From Stomoxys calcitrans (taxonomy: Eukaryota > Arthropoda > Insecta > Diptera > Muscidae): a stretch of DNA of 64,000 bases. A program made the translations under genes and the position numbers. The notes below the pieces were generated by a model. It worked only from the letters and a program-made list of their open reading frames with translations. It was not told the DNA's origin and searched no databases. The stretch covers positions 16,704,020-16,768,019 of the forward strand of contig NC_081555.1 of assembly GCF_963082655.1 (NCBI RefSeq). The letters run 5' to 3'. Positions 34,905 to 46,880 of the stretch are shown in pieces. Every line of letters begins with the position of its first letter. The stretch's first letter is position 1.

Positions 34905-35137
34905 AAAATGTTCAGCTGTGGTTCTCCCCTCCTAATGCTGACAACATTTGTGAGGTACTATGCCACGTAAAACTTCTCTCCAAAGAGATGTCTCTCTGCG
35001 GCACGCCGCTCGCACTGGTCTATAAAAAGGAGGCCCCTTGTCATAGAGCTTAAAACTTGAATCGGACTGTACTCATTTATATGTGAGAAGTTTGCCGCTG
35101 TTCCTTAGTGGAATGTTCATGGGCGAAATTTGCAATT
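34905..35137 (+). mobile_element. tRNA-derived SINE, 5'-truncated copy
   Basis: Matches the 3' three quarters of the SINE at 3647: AAAATGTTCAGCTGTGG, CTCCTAATGCTGACAAC, CTCTGCGGCACGCCGCTCG, AAAGGAGGCCCCTTGTCAT and GAAGTTTGCCGCTGTTCC. The tRNA head is missing, and the break coincides with the outer end of the HINE on the left. Confidence 0.85.
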
Positions 35138-36190
35138 TGGGTTTTGAAGGTATAGCGGCCCCCTTGATTTTCCAACCTAAATTAGGATACCAAACATCTA
35201 TTTTTGTGTTATTATAAACAAATCAGTATAAGGGCAAGATCCGCCCATTTAAGTTTGGATGTTCGATTTACTTCATTCTCTTGGTTTTGCTGGTGGGTTG
35301 GAGTAGCCAAACCTTTGCCCCAAAAGTGGATAACAGATTCATAATCTACACCCAAAAACCACATTTGAGCTTCATAACGCTATCGCGGTAAATACGGTTA
35401 AGAGGAAGTTTATGATGTGAATCGTCCCTAAAAATCTGGGCCATAAAACAGATATCAGATTTGAGCCCTTTTTGCCATAGTCCTCAAATAGATCCAGTTT
35501 GAAGGGTATGCAGGGTGGGGCGACCACCCTTACACATTGCCCTGAAGAAATACCAGCATCGAGCTCTACTCTCAAATTCCTTTTATTTGAGCTCCAAATG
35601 CCATTGGTTTAGACAGAGCTTATGGGGTGAGATGACAACCAAGCACTTGGTCTCAAATTTTGATATTAGCATCGTTAATGTCAAGGCCATCAAATATGCC
35701 CACTACGGTAGGTGTTATGGATAGTAGGGCGGCCCATACACATTTGGTCACGAACATCTTACGATTCATGCTCTAATCTCATATTACCTTAGTCGACACA
35801 TATGTCTGGCTTTGGCGTGTTAAGGGAGTGGGGCGGCCATTAGAGTCTTGGTCATGAAACGGTATCAGATGTGTGATCTACTTTGAAATATTTGTGGACT
35901 CCAGAGACATTGTATCAAAAGTGAGTATGAGTTTCATGCTCTACTACCAAATACCTTTTATTTGAGCCACATATTGCAATGGTCGGTAAATACGTCCGAT
36001 TTGGGGGGCTTTTTCGCGATAGGGTGATATACCAAAAGCTTATTCCCAAAATTGGATACCTGATTCGGTTTCTATTGTCAAATACCTTTAATTTGAATCC
36101 CATATTGTCATGATTGGTCTATATACATAAATATTTTGTGGCCTTTTTGGGAGGGTCGGTTCCTGCAGCACCCGACCCAAAATTTTGATA
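35138..36190 (+). repeat. ~130-bp family, diverged units
   Basis: Diverged copies of the repeat at 3540: GGTATAGCGGCCCCCTTG, CAAATTCCTTTTATTTGAGC, CAAATACCTTTTATTTGAGC and CAAATACCTTTAATTTGAAT. Unit edges are blurred. It ends near CAGCACCCGACCCAAAATTT; about 100 bp of unassigned DNA precedes the next minisatellite. Confidence 0.6.
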
Positions 36191-36289
36191 CCTTTTTTTT
36201 TCGTTTTGGGTAATTATAAGAGAACAGTCAAAACTTCGCTTAAATCTGAGATGGGCTCCGAGATCTGGCATTTCTAAGACATTAGGTTA

Positions 36290-38505
36290 AAGGAAGAAAC
36301 TACTATTACTGCACTTCCCCAAGGGAAGGGATACCAAAACTACCCATCCACAATGGAAAGTGTACTAAAGCTACCATTACCCAAGGGAAAAGGTATTAAA
36401 CTACCCTTTTCCAAGCGAAAGGATACCAAAATTGCTCTTCCCAAGGAAAAGAGTGCTAAAACTAACACTCCTCGAGGGAAAGGGTACTAAAACTACCCTT
36501 AAGCAAAGCAAAGGGTTTCAAAACTACCCTTCTCCGAGCGAAAGGGTATTAAAACTGCCCTTCCTAAAAGGAAGGGGTACTAAAACTACCCTTTCCCAAA
36601 GAAAAGGGTACTAAAACTACCCATTCAAAATGGAAAGTTTACTAACGCTACCATTACCCAAGGGAAAAGGTATTAAACTACTCTTTTCCAAGGGAAAGGA
36701 TACTAAAACTGCCCTTTTCTAAAGCAAAGGGTACTAAAACTATCCTTTTCTAAAGGAAAGGGTAGCAAAATTAACTATTTCCAAGAGAAAGGGTACTAAA
36801 AAAACCCTTTTCCAAAGGAAAGGGTACTAAAACTACCCATTTCCAAGGGAAAGGGTACCAGAGCTACCCTTACCCACGGGAAAGGGTATTAAAACTAACC
36901 CTCCCCAAGAGAATGAGGACTAAAGCTACCCTTCCCCAGGGAAAGGGTACTAAGAAGGGTACCCTTTTCTAAGGGAAAAGGTACTAAAACTACCCTTTTA
37001 CAAGAAAAAGTGTATTAAAACTATTCTTCCCCAAGGACAAGGGTACTTAAAGTAGACTTCCCCAAGGGAAAGCGTACTAAAACTACCCTTCCCCAAAGAA
37101 CTGAGTACTAAAACTATCCTTCCCGAAGGAAAAGGGTACTACAACTACCCATACCCATAAAAATGGGTACTACAACTACCCATACCCAAAGAAAAGGGTA
37201 CTAAAACTACCCTTACCCAAGGGAAAGGGTACTTAAACTACCCCTCCCCAAGGGAATGGGGACTAAAGCTACCCTTCCCCAGGGAGAGGGTACTAAAACT
37301 ACACTTCCCAAAGGGAAAGGGTGTTAAAACTACTTTTCCCCAAGGGAAATGTTTCTAAAACTACCCTTCCCCAAGAAAAAGAGTATCAAAACAATCCTTC
37401 CCCAAGGAAAAGGGTACTAAAACTGCCCTTCCCCAAGGGAAAGTGTACTAAAACTGCCCTTCTCCAAGAGAAAGGGTACTAAAACTACCCTTCCCCAAAG
37501 GAAAGGGTACTAAGAGAACCCTTCCCCAAGGGAAGCAGTACTAAAACTAACCCTTCCCAAAGGAAAGGGTACTGAAACTACCCTTCCCCAGGGGAATAGG
37601 TGCAAAACTACCTTTCCCCAAAGGAAAGAGTACTAAAACTTCTATTCGCCAAGAGAAGGTGTACTAAAACCACCCTTCCCCAAGGGAAAGTGTACTAAAG
37701 CGATAGTTCCCCAAGGGAAAGAGTACTAAAGCTACCATTCGCTAAGGGAAGGGGTACCAAAACTACCCTTTCGCTTGGGAAAGGGTAACAAAATTCCCCT
37801 TTCCCTTGAGAAAGGGTACAACAACTACCCTTCCCCAAGGGAAAGGGGTACTAAAACTACCCTTCTTCAAGGGAAAGGGTACTAAAGCTACCCACCCCCA
37901 AGGGAAAGGGTACTAAAGCTACCCACCCCCAAGGGAAAGGGTACTAAAGCTACCCTTGTCTAAGAGAAGGGGTACGAAAACTGCTCTTTCCCAATTAAAA
38001 GGGTACTTAAACTACGCTTACCCAAGGAAAAGGTTACGAAAACTTCACTTCCCCAAAAGAAAGGTTCCCAAACTAAAGGGAAAAGGGAAAGGGCACTAAA
38101 ACTACCCATTCCCTTGGGGAAGAGTACAAAAACTACCCATTCCCTAGGGGAAGGGTATAAAAACTAACCTTTTTTAAGAGGAAGGGTGCACAAACTACCT
38201 TTTCCCTAGGAAAAGGGCACTAAAATTATCCTTCCCCAAGGAACGGGTAATAAAACTACCCTTACCTAAGGGAGAGGGTACAAAAACTACCTTTATCATT
38301 GGTAAAGAGTACAAACACTACCCTTTCCGGTGGGGAAAGGTACTAAATCAACTCTTCCCCAAAGGAAATGGTACTAAAACATTGCTTCCCCAAGGTAAAG
38401 GGTACAAAAACTACCATTTTCCAAGGAAAAGGGTACTAAATCCACCCTTGCCCAAGGGAAAGGGTTCTAAAACCACCCTACTCCAAAGGAAAGGATATGA
38501 AGACT
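36290..38505 (-). repeat. 30-bp palindromic minisatellite, opposite orientation
   Basis: About 70 units of about 30-31 bp in which the spacer reads CTAAAAC, the complement of GTTTTAG at 14.5-17.3 kb. Arms are GGGAAAGGGTA and TACCCTTCCCC, with variants. The orientation call rests on the spacer, because the arms are complementary. It lies about 190 bp from the (ATTTT)n array on the right. Confidence 0.93.
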
Positions 38506-38691
38506 ACCGTTCGTCCGATGGGCTACCAGAATTGGTTTGAGAACCAACTCAAGAATGACAGATGGATTGCAGGGTGAAAGCGCGACCTGGGCGGCGCTGT
38601 TCCGTAATAGGTTCCAGTGGGCTGCATATCCAACATCGCTTCCAGCCTGTGTCATGGTCCCAGTGGCACTGAGATTACCACCGCAGTTTCT

Positions 38692-39798
38692 TTTTATTTT
38701 GTTTAATTTAATTTTGTTTTATTTTTATTTACTTTTCTTTATTTTATTTTATTTTATTTTATTTTTTATTTTTTTTATTTTATTTTATTTTATTTTATTT
38801 TATTTTATTTTATTTTATTTTATTTTACTTTATTTTATTTTATTTTATCTTATTTTATCTTATTTTATTTTATTTTATTTTATTTTATTTTATTTTATTT
38901 TATTTTATTTTATTTTATTTTATTTTATTTTATTTTATTTCATTTTATTTTATTTTATTTTATTTTACTTTATTTTATTTTATTTTATTTTATTTTTTTA
39001 TTTTATTTTATTTTATTTTATTTTATTTTATTTTATTTTATTTTATTTTATTTTATTTTATTTTATTTTATTTTATTTTATTTTATTTTATTTTATTTTA
39101 TTTTATTTTATTTTATTTTATTTTATTTTATTTTATTTTATTTTATTTTATTTTATTTTATTTTATTTTATTTTATTTTATTTTATTTTATTTTATTTTA
39201 TTTCATTTCATTTCATTTCATTTTATTTTATTTTATTTTATTTTATTTTATTTTATTTTATTTTACTTTGTTTTATTTTATTTTATTTTATTTTATTTTA
39301 TTTTATTTTATTTTATTTTATTTCATTTTATTTTATTTTATTTTATTTTATTTTATTTTATTTTATTTTATTTTATTTTATTTTATTTTATTTTATTTTA
39401 ATTTATTTTATTTTATTTTATTTTATTTTATTTTATTTTATTTTATTTTATTTTATTTTATTTTATTTTATATTATTTTATTTTATTTTATTTTATTTTA
39501 TTTTATTTTATTTTATTTTATTTTATTTTATTTTATTTTATTTTATTTTATTTTATTTTATTTTATTTTATTTTATTTTATTTTATTTTATTTTATTTTA
39601 TTTTATTTTATTTTATTTTATTTTATTTTATTTTATTTTATTTTATTTTATTTTATTTTATTTTATTTTATTTTATTTTATTTTATTTTATTTTATTTTA
39701 TTTTATTTTATTTTATTTTATTTTATTTTATTTTATTTTATTTTATTTTATTTTATTTTATTTTATTTTATTTTATTGTCTTTATTTATTTTATTTTT
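38692..39798. repeat. (ATTTT)n array 1
   Basis: About 1.1 kb of TTTTA pentamers with rare interruptions (TTTCA, TTTTAC, one ATTTA). The stop-free plus-strand frames (FILFYFILF, up to 477 aa) are a property of the pentamer. Flanking 38506-38691 is unassigned, with ordinary base composition. Confidence 0.97.
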
Positions 39799-40635
39799 TT
39801 CCTGCAGTTGTTCTTCCTGTAGAACAACCCTTATAAAACTTCATTACCATTATCTAGTTCTTTTCCTCCATTTCTTACATTGTTTCTCCATTGTTTTCAT
39901 GTTCCCACCTCTACTGCGGTTATACCCCCATGCATTGCTCTTGAATAGAGACGCTATGGGCAGGCAATAAGGAAACTATGCATTTTTACGACATTTAATT
40001 ACTTTCCTTGTTTAGGCCAAGGAATTGTGGTCAGGAGTGTTCTTGTTGTGTTCGTAACCCGTAGCCATACAGTTGGTCACAATGTGGGTGAATCCTGTTC
40101 TAGGCTTTTTGTTTCAGTTTCCTGCTACATCAGAATTAACTACACTTGCCTCATGTGTGGCATGAGTGAGTGAGTGTATGTTAGGAAGTGTGTAGGTGCA
40201 TGTTAGAGAGTGTTGCAACGTGGTTTGTTTGCTAACCACAGCATTTCCGCTAAAAGTGTTGAATGTTTAAGGGTTTATGTGGTGCGTGTCTGTGTGTGGA
40301 GAGAGTTTTATCTTTTTCTATGGAGAGCTTAGGAAATTTTTCCTCATATCCTTGAAGAAGAAACATGTATGAACTAAATAGTAAACATGCTTATTAAAGT
40401 GAATGAATATAAGTTCTTTAGCTTAAGAGGTTATAATTTTTCAAAAATTTAGCTTAAACTTTACATGTAAGGTTAAAGTAAAGCCCCAAAATCCGTATCG
40501 AATATGCATTCAAATTGGGCATGTTTGCCATATTAACACTTCAATATCTTGAAAACTATATCAGATTCTGAAAGGGAGTGTTTACAAGTCACAGAAAATG
40601 CTTCTACTAAAATGGCCTATGGAACGAGATAGCTC
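39799..40635. other. Unique DNA, no gene seen
   Basis: GAGTGAGTGAGTGTATG and other GT-rich text near 40160-40300. No repeat family or coding region supported. LINE-like sequence begins near 40636. Confidence 0.5.
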
Positions 40636-41790
40636 TAGGCTGACGATATGTATAATCCATTTATATTATCCCCACGGGCCCTACACATGCAATCACTTGC
40701 CGCACTGATTTTACATAAGTGAGCTCGTAGTCCTATGTGTCCTGTTATGATACCTAAAGCTATACTAACCTCCTTCTTACTTCCTTTCAGTAATAGCCTC
40801 GTCTTCTCACGATCTGAATCCCCCCGTAGGAATTTCGCCATACTACCGACCGTTTCGCTGTTCGACAATGTTGCATGCGCACTCATCGCCCACTCCCTTA
40901 ACTCGGACTGCGTCGACCTGAAAGGTTTCGGGTTAACCAAGTTTATTGACGGCAGTCCTCTGGCCTTCACTGCCAAATCGTTTGCCCTTTCATGTCCCCA
41001 TACTCCGTTATGCCCAGGCACCCAAACGATGCGGATTTTGCCATCCATCCTCATAGAAGGCGTTAATATCCTTCTTACACTGCAAGACTATTTGTGACCT
41101 TACCGTCCTGGTTGTTATTAGCCTTATGGCAATTTTACTGACGGTAAAATGTTCACACTCGACGTTCTCGCGATAGCTCCACACCACTTCAAGCATTCCG
41201 TGATCGCCCGGATCGCCGCCTACAGGACGGTATTATGGTCAGGCCGTGTAAAACAGATCTCAGTCCCTGGGTTCTCAATGTAGACCCCCAGGCCCACTCT
41301 GTCTTTTAACATTGATCCATTAGTGTAACATGATCTTCCAGATGGTAATACTAGGATTCCGTAAATACAAGACTGTGCCGCCGATGGCAGGTTTCCAGGT
41401 TTCCTATCGTCGCCTCGATTATACCGCAATGGTATGAGCTGCTCCCATCCTCAATCCATTCTCCCATAGCCTTAAGTCTCATAGCCACAATGGCTGCCTC
41501 ACACTCAAACTGTATGTCAATGGATCGAACATGTAGAATAGTCTCCAGTGCCCTAGTAGTTGTAGTTCTCATCGCTCCGCCTATGCTAAGACAACATGTT
41601 GCATGGTCCCTATGTTGCACTTTTTCTCCATAGCAGTCCACCAAACTACTGAGGCGTAAGTAAGTATTGGTCTAATCACGCTCCTGTAGAGCCAGTGGAC
41701 TATCCTAGGATTCAGACCCCATTTCGAGCCTACAGCCCGTCTACATAGTACCCAACATCTGTGAGCCTTCTCAGTACTCTCCAGAATGTG
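40636..41790 (-). pseudogene. LINE ORF2 C-terminal half: RNase H and Cys-rich tail, broken
   Basis: Continues the reverse transcriptase fragment to its right; the element belongs to an I-group-like clade with an RNase H domain. Recognisable pieces in order are a thumb/linker region (AMEKK, SIGGAMRTTTTRALETIL), RNase H (SCYTNGS, HFTVSKIAIRL, IVWVPGHNGV, HERANDLAVKA) and a Cys-rich tail (LCKISAASDCMCRA). The pieces are in different frames. A deletion follows IGNLE, a TAG replaces Gln before the second motif, and all four acidic residues are changed (D to N, E to A, D to V, D to N). Non-functional. Confidence 0.85.
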
Positions 41791-42668
41791 TCACTTCCAA
41801 TTCAGTTTCCTGTCCAAGATCACACCTAAGTATTTGACCATGTCAGATATCAAAATCGTCGTATTGAGGAAAAGTGGTGCGTTAAAGTGGCCCACCTTCG
41901 TCTTCCTCGTGAACAGGCATATTTCAGTCTTCTCTGTGTTTACATGGAGACCTCTGGGTCTAGCCCAGTCATGTGCCATATGCAAAACCCTTTCGGCCCT
42001 TCTGCATAGCTCGTTAGGATCCTTACCCCTTAGAAGTATTAAAACATCGTCTGCGTAGCAGCCGGGTGCAAATCCCTCCTCAGTCAGCATCCGTAATAGG
42101 TCATTTATGGTGGTCACCCATATTAGTGGCAATAAAATGCCCCCCTGTGGCGTGCCTTGTGCCACTTTCTCCCTTATATCTATGCCATGGGACATACAAT
42201 TTATCCACCTGTTCCTTAGCATATGGTTTATCCAGTCTCTAGGGACCGGGTCCCTCCAGTACTGGTCTAAGGATTGGATCAGTGTGTCGGTCCGCACATT
42301 GCTAAAAGCCCCCTCGATGTCAATGCAAACCGCGAGGTTGTACGTTTTGGCGTAGAAAGATTCTTCTATTTTATGCACAACCTTGTGCAGGGCAGTCTCC
42401 ACCGACCTTGCCTTGACATAGGAATGCTGTATGTAATTGCGCAGTTCGCTGGATGTCCTACTCTTTGTTATGGTGTTCACAATACGTTCCATGGTCTTGA
42501 GTAGAAAGGACGTAAGGCTAATGAGTCTGTAGCATAAATTGCCGTGAATGGGTATAAACACCAACTTTGCCTCCTGCCAGGCTTTGGGAGTATATGCAAG
42601 TCCTAGGCACGTTGAGTTGCCAGATAGTCTGCCTCTTTCTGCAGTAACGCCTGAAAAATGCATTGAAG
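41791..42668 (-). pseudogene. LINE reverse transcriptase domain fragment
   Basis: A 290-codon open stretch of a non-LTR retrotransposon ORF2. The catalytic Asp of motif A is at residue 115 (VCIDIEGAFSNV), TPQGG at 171-175 and YADD at 203-206, followed by KYLGVILDRKLNWK. The order and motifs fit a LINE reverse transcriptase that copies its RNA at the target site. The 5' part, including the endonuclease and early fingers, is missing and the fragment abuts an (ATTTT)n array. The frame ends in TGA (41791-41793) where relatives continue. The usual Ser after GGIL is Leu. Confidence 0.9.
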
Positions 42669-42690
42669 CACCTCAATGGTTCCTTCACCA

Positions 42691-43350
42691 TAAATTTTAT
42701 TTTATTTCATTTCATTTTAGTTTATTTTATTTTATTTTTTTTTTTTTATTTTATTTTAAATTATATTAATTTACTTTATTTTATTTTATTTTATTTTATT
42801 TTATTTTATTTTATTTTATTTTATTTTATTTTATTTTATTTTATTTTATTTTATTTTATTTTATTTTATTTTATTTTATTTTATTTTATTTTATTTTATT
42901 TTATTTTATTTTATTTTATTTTATTTTATTTTATTTTATTTTATTTTGTTTTATTTTATTTTATTTTATTTTAATTTTATTTTGTTTTATTTTATTTTTT
43001 TTTATTTTATTTCACTTTTTTTATTTTATTTTATTTTATTTTATTTTTTTCTATTTTATTTTATTTTATTTTATATTATTTTATTTTATTTTGTTTTATT
43101 TTGTTTTATTTTGTTTTATTTTATTTTATTTTATTTTATTTTATTTTATTTTATTTTATTTTATTTTATTTTATTTTATTTTATTTTATTTTTATTTTAT
43201 TTTATTTAGTTTAATTTTATTTTATTTTCTCTTATTTCATTTTATTTTATTTTATTTTATTTTATTTTATTTTATTTTATTTTATTTTATTTTATTTTAT
43301 TTTATTTTATTTTATTTTATTTTATTATTTATTTTATTTTATTTTTTTTT
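42691..43350. repeat. (ATTTT)n array 2
   Basis: About 0.66 kb of the same pentamer and strand as the array at 38692, with more interruptions (ATTTTG, CTTTTTT, TTTAG). It starts within about 25 bp of the truncated 5' end of the LINE. Confidence 0.96.
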
Positions 43351-44595
43351 ACCATGTCGCTACCCCTCAATTGCTAAATGCCTTAAAATTACATCTCAGT
43401 GCAAATAACGTTCCTACCATCATTAATTAATTAGCAAATATTCCAATATATCATCTATCGTTGGTTTTCTAATGCCTTGCTTCAAGGGCTTTACACACAC
43501 AAATACACACACGCTTAGTTTGATTTTAAGATATTTACTCAACACTCAATAGCTCTGTCTTTCATTACTGCTCAACAACATCTTCAACTGATGGTGGTTG
43601 CTGTGGCGTATAAGTGATGTTGGTCGTGTTAAGTATACGCAATGGTGTCTGCCATAAATTTACCAATCCCATTAAGGCAATGGCTATTAATAGAGAATAA
43701 CAATGTTGGCAAAATTGCTGAACGGCTCTTCAGGTAATTAAACTCTTGACATGACCTGCAGTTAACCGCTATATAAAGCACACGGTGAGTGCCTGTGTGG
43801 GTGAATGTGGGTTGAATGTTTAGGTAGAAGCTTATACTCAAATATTTACACACAAGGTCACACACAGGACACATCGCATCTCGAACAAATCAACAAAATT
43901 TATTTATAGACAAACATTAAGAGAATTTCTGGAAATAAATTCACATTTCGTAAAGACTCACACCTATTCAAACGTCATAAACAAATGGTAATGACTGTTT
44001 AAGGAATTGCTTTGAGGCTTCAAAGCAAAACAGCAAAACATACACACGTCTCAAATGCCAGTTTATCTTAGCAGCTCTTTATCATTCTCAACTACTTACA
44101 CTCTCCCTATCTCCCTTCTCCTAAATCCCCTTAATATCATGTACTCTTCCCTTATATCTGTATATGTATGCCACTGCTAAAAATACTTGTGTATGCTCTC
44201 GGAAATTAATTTATTTCATGATTTGAAGCATGTCTATGTGTGCATTACGTATCTCAATGAATCTCTGTGTGCTTGCGTGTGCGTATGACAAAAATGGTTA
44301 TGTCTTGCATTTAGTCATTCCATTTGATTCTATTGTAAGCACTGTACATATATGTTATGGATAAATGATTTTATTCCTCTAAAAACAGCACAAAATGAAC
44401 GAAAGTACTAAGGAGAGGCATGGACACTCGACAAATGGCACAAGGATGTGTAGTGATTGTAGTGGAGCCCGAAAACTGCAAATTTTTTTCTGATTTGCGA
44501 GACAAGAATTGAGACTTTTGTAATCAATGGCCACTAAATGTGGTAGGTGGAATGAAAGTTAAGGGAAGAACACATTTCTGTGGAATGCCAAAGTG
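43351..44595. other. Unique DNA, no gene seen
   Basis: No repeat family or gene supported. CACACAAATACACACACGC near 43495 is CA-rich. An 81-aa minus frame (43629-43874) has no known domain. Confidence 0.5.
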
Positions 44596-45313
44596 AAAAA
44601 ATAAAAAAAATATATAAAATTATATGAAATAAAATAAAATACAAAATAAAATAAAATAAAATAAAGTAAAATAAAGTAAAATGAAATAAAATAAAATAAA
44701 ATAAAATAAAATAAAATAAAATAAAATAAAATAAAGTAAAATAAAATAAAATAAAATAAAATAAAATAAAATAAAATAAAATAAAATAAAATAATATAAA
44801 ATAAAATAAAATAAAATAAAATAAAATAAAAATAAAATAAAATAAAATAAAATAAAATAAAATAAAATAAAATAAAATAAAATAAAATAAAATAAAATAA
44901 AATAAATAAAATAAAATAGATAAGGTAAAAAAAAAATAAAATAAAATAAAATAAAATAAAATAAAATAAAATAAAATAAATAAGATAAAATAAAATAAAA
45001 TAAAATCAGATAAAATAAAATAAAATAAAATAAAATAAAATAAAATAAAATAAAATAAAATAAAATAAAATAAAATAAAATAAAATAAAATAAAACAAAA
45101 TAAAATAACATAAAAGAAAAGAAAATAAAATAAAATAAAAAATTTTAAATAAAAAAATAGAGTAAAAAATAAACTAATTAAAAAATAAAAATAAATAAAA
45201 TCAAAATATTTAAAATTACATAAAAATAAAGTTAAAATTAAATAAATAAAATCAAATAAAATAAAAAAAGTAATATAAAATAAAATAAAACAAAATAAAA
45301 TGAAATAAAATAA
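44596..45313. repeat. (AAAAT)n array 3, opposite strand
   Basis: About 0.7 kb of TAAAA pentamers, the complement of arrays 1 and 2, more degraded on the right (45120-45290). Minus-strand frames of up to 271 aa are by-products. Confidence 0.96.
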
Positions 45314-45364
45314 GTACAAGCCATTGTTCAATTTTGTATAATAAAACATTAGTCTTTTAAGTAG

Positions 45365-45958
45365 AGATATCTAAAAAAAAACTCGATCTGATCCATACAC
45401 GACACGCATGTCGAAAAACCTAACACAATTCACTGTCCCAAATTTCGCCGAACTCGAACAATAAATGCGCCTTTTATGGCCCCAAAACCTTAAATCAAGA
45501 TCCTGGTCTATATGGCAGCTATATCCAAATCTGGACCGATCTGGGCCAAATTGGCGAAAGATGTCGAAGGGCCTAACATAACTCACTGTCCCAAATTTCA
45601 ACAAAATATGTTAATAAATGTGGCTTTTATGGCCCTAAAACCCTAAATCGGCCGAATCGGTCTATATGGGGGCTATATCAAGATATAGTCCGATATAGCC
45701 CATCTTCAAACTTAACCTGCTTATGGACAAAAAAAAATGAATCTTTGCAAAGTTTCAGCTCAATATCTCTATTTTTAATGACTGAAGCGTGATTTCGACA
45801 GACAGACTGTCAGACGGTCCGTCCGTCCATGGCTAGATCGTCTTAGATTTTTACGCTGATCAAGTATATATATACTTTATAGGGTCGGAAATGGATATTT
45901 GGATGTGTTGCAAACGGAATGACAAAATGAATATATCCCCATCCTTCGGTGGTGGGTA
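45365..45958 (-). mobile_element. Short HINE, two units, microsatellite with strand switch
   Basis: Minus orientation. Two units with GGTCTATATGGCAGC or GGTCTATATGGGGGC precede the 5' block: CAGCTCAATATCTCTATTTT, the microsatellite (about 45797-45829), CATGGCTAGATCGTCTTAG, (TA)n and GGTCGGAAATGGATATT. It ends near CGGTGGTGGGTATTT. The microsatellite changes from GACA words to GTCC words within itself. Confidence 0.82.
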
Positions 45959-46175
45959 TTTAAATAAGATTTTTGTTTGAACGGTTGAATGGAGCGGAAG
46001 TTTTGTTATTTCGCACCGCAAGAATTTCTCTGTATCTCGTAATAGGTTATTATCGTTGGAATAAAAAATTTAAGTCACTCAAGGATAGCTACGATCGTGT
46101 TATGCATTAGGCGGTTAATGATCTACATCTGTTTCCAGCGGAGCGTCAGATCTGGAGCCCGGTAGTAGGCTTAGA

Positions 46176-46690
46176 ATGGACGCCACGAACCCAACAGCTG
46201 CGGTGGTGCTTTCAGGCCGTAGCATGGTGTCTGCTACGGAAACCTCGACTGGTGGAGCGGTTGCTCCAGGGTCCATTAGCCGACAAACGACGGTCAGCAG
46301 GGGCTTTTGATGAAGACACCTGGTGCCAGTCTTAAGGGCAAGGCTGAACCTATTCCATCTTCTTATGTCTATAATTTACCTAGGCCATCGGCCTTCCGCT
46401 TCAAACCAACACCTTCTTTAAGAGATTGGAATAGTGGAAGGCGCATCGCCCTCAGGTTTATTGAGAGGCTTGATGCGAAGGATCCTAAGACTCTCACTGA
46501 TAGGGAGAGAGACTACCTAAAATAGGGCTCGGGAATTTGCTGCACATGCTACCCAAAAGACTTCACGTCTAGATTCGGAAACTGCACCGCAGTCAGCCAA
46601 CGGGCTGTGGTCACCTGGAGGACATTCCATGCCTAAAAGAACTATGGCGAACAATAGTTAGATGGGTCCATGAATCTTTGCTAATGTCGC
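46176..46690 (+). pseudogene. LINE ORF1 (gag-like) remnant, frameshifted
   Basis: Begins at an ATG (46176) with a Thr/Ser-rich leader. It shifts frame near 46305 and then reads with SAFRFKPTPSLRDWNSGRRI and FIERLDAKDPKTLTDRERDY (to 46525). A further one-base shift leads to WAREFAAHATQKTSRLDSE. I recognise the style of the ORF1 of I-group-like LINEs in flies but no Zn-knuckle is preserved. It sits just before an endonuclease remnant, which supports the call. Confidence 0.55.
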
Positions 46691-46772
46691 TAAGGACAGT
46701 TTGGTGATAACAGTTGTCCATAAAGAACAGAACAGGGTTGGTATACCTAGGAATAATTGGAGTGGCATAGTC

Positions 46773-46880
46773 AATGGATATTACCTTTGTATCGGAAGAT
46801 ATAAGCGCATGAATATGCGACTGGGAAGTGTTGGATGACCACAGTCTCTCTGATCATCGTTATGTTGAGTTTGGAACGTT
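46773..46880 (+). pseudogene. LINE endonuclease C-terminal remnant
   Basis: Reads MDITFVSEDISA, a TGA stop, then ICDWEVLDDHSLSDHRYVEF. SDHR is the conserved end motif of the apurinic-type endonuclease that nicks the target DNA in non-LTR elements. Only the last ~35 residues remain, fused to ORF1-like sequence, so the rest of the domain is deleted. Confidence 0.7.

Noticed and set aside
38537..39970. 477-aa plus-strand frame FILFYFILF, plus similar ones at 42.66-43.4 and 44.5-45.3 kb
   Set aside because: Products of the stop-free (ATTTT)n pentamer; they look like membrane proteins only because the codons TTT, TTA, ATT and TAT encode hydrophobic residues.
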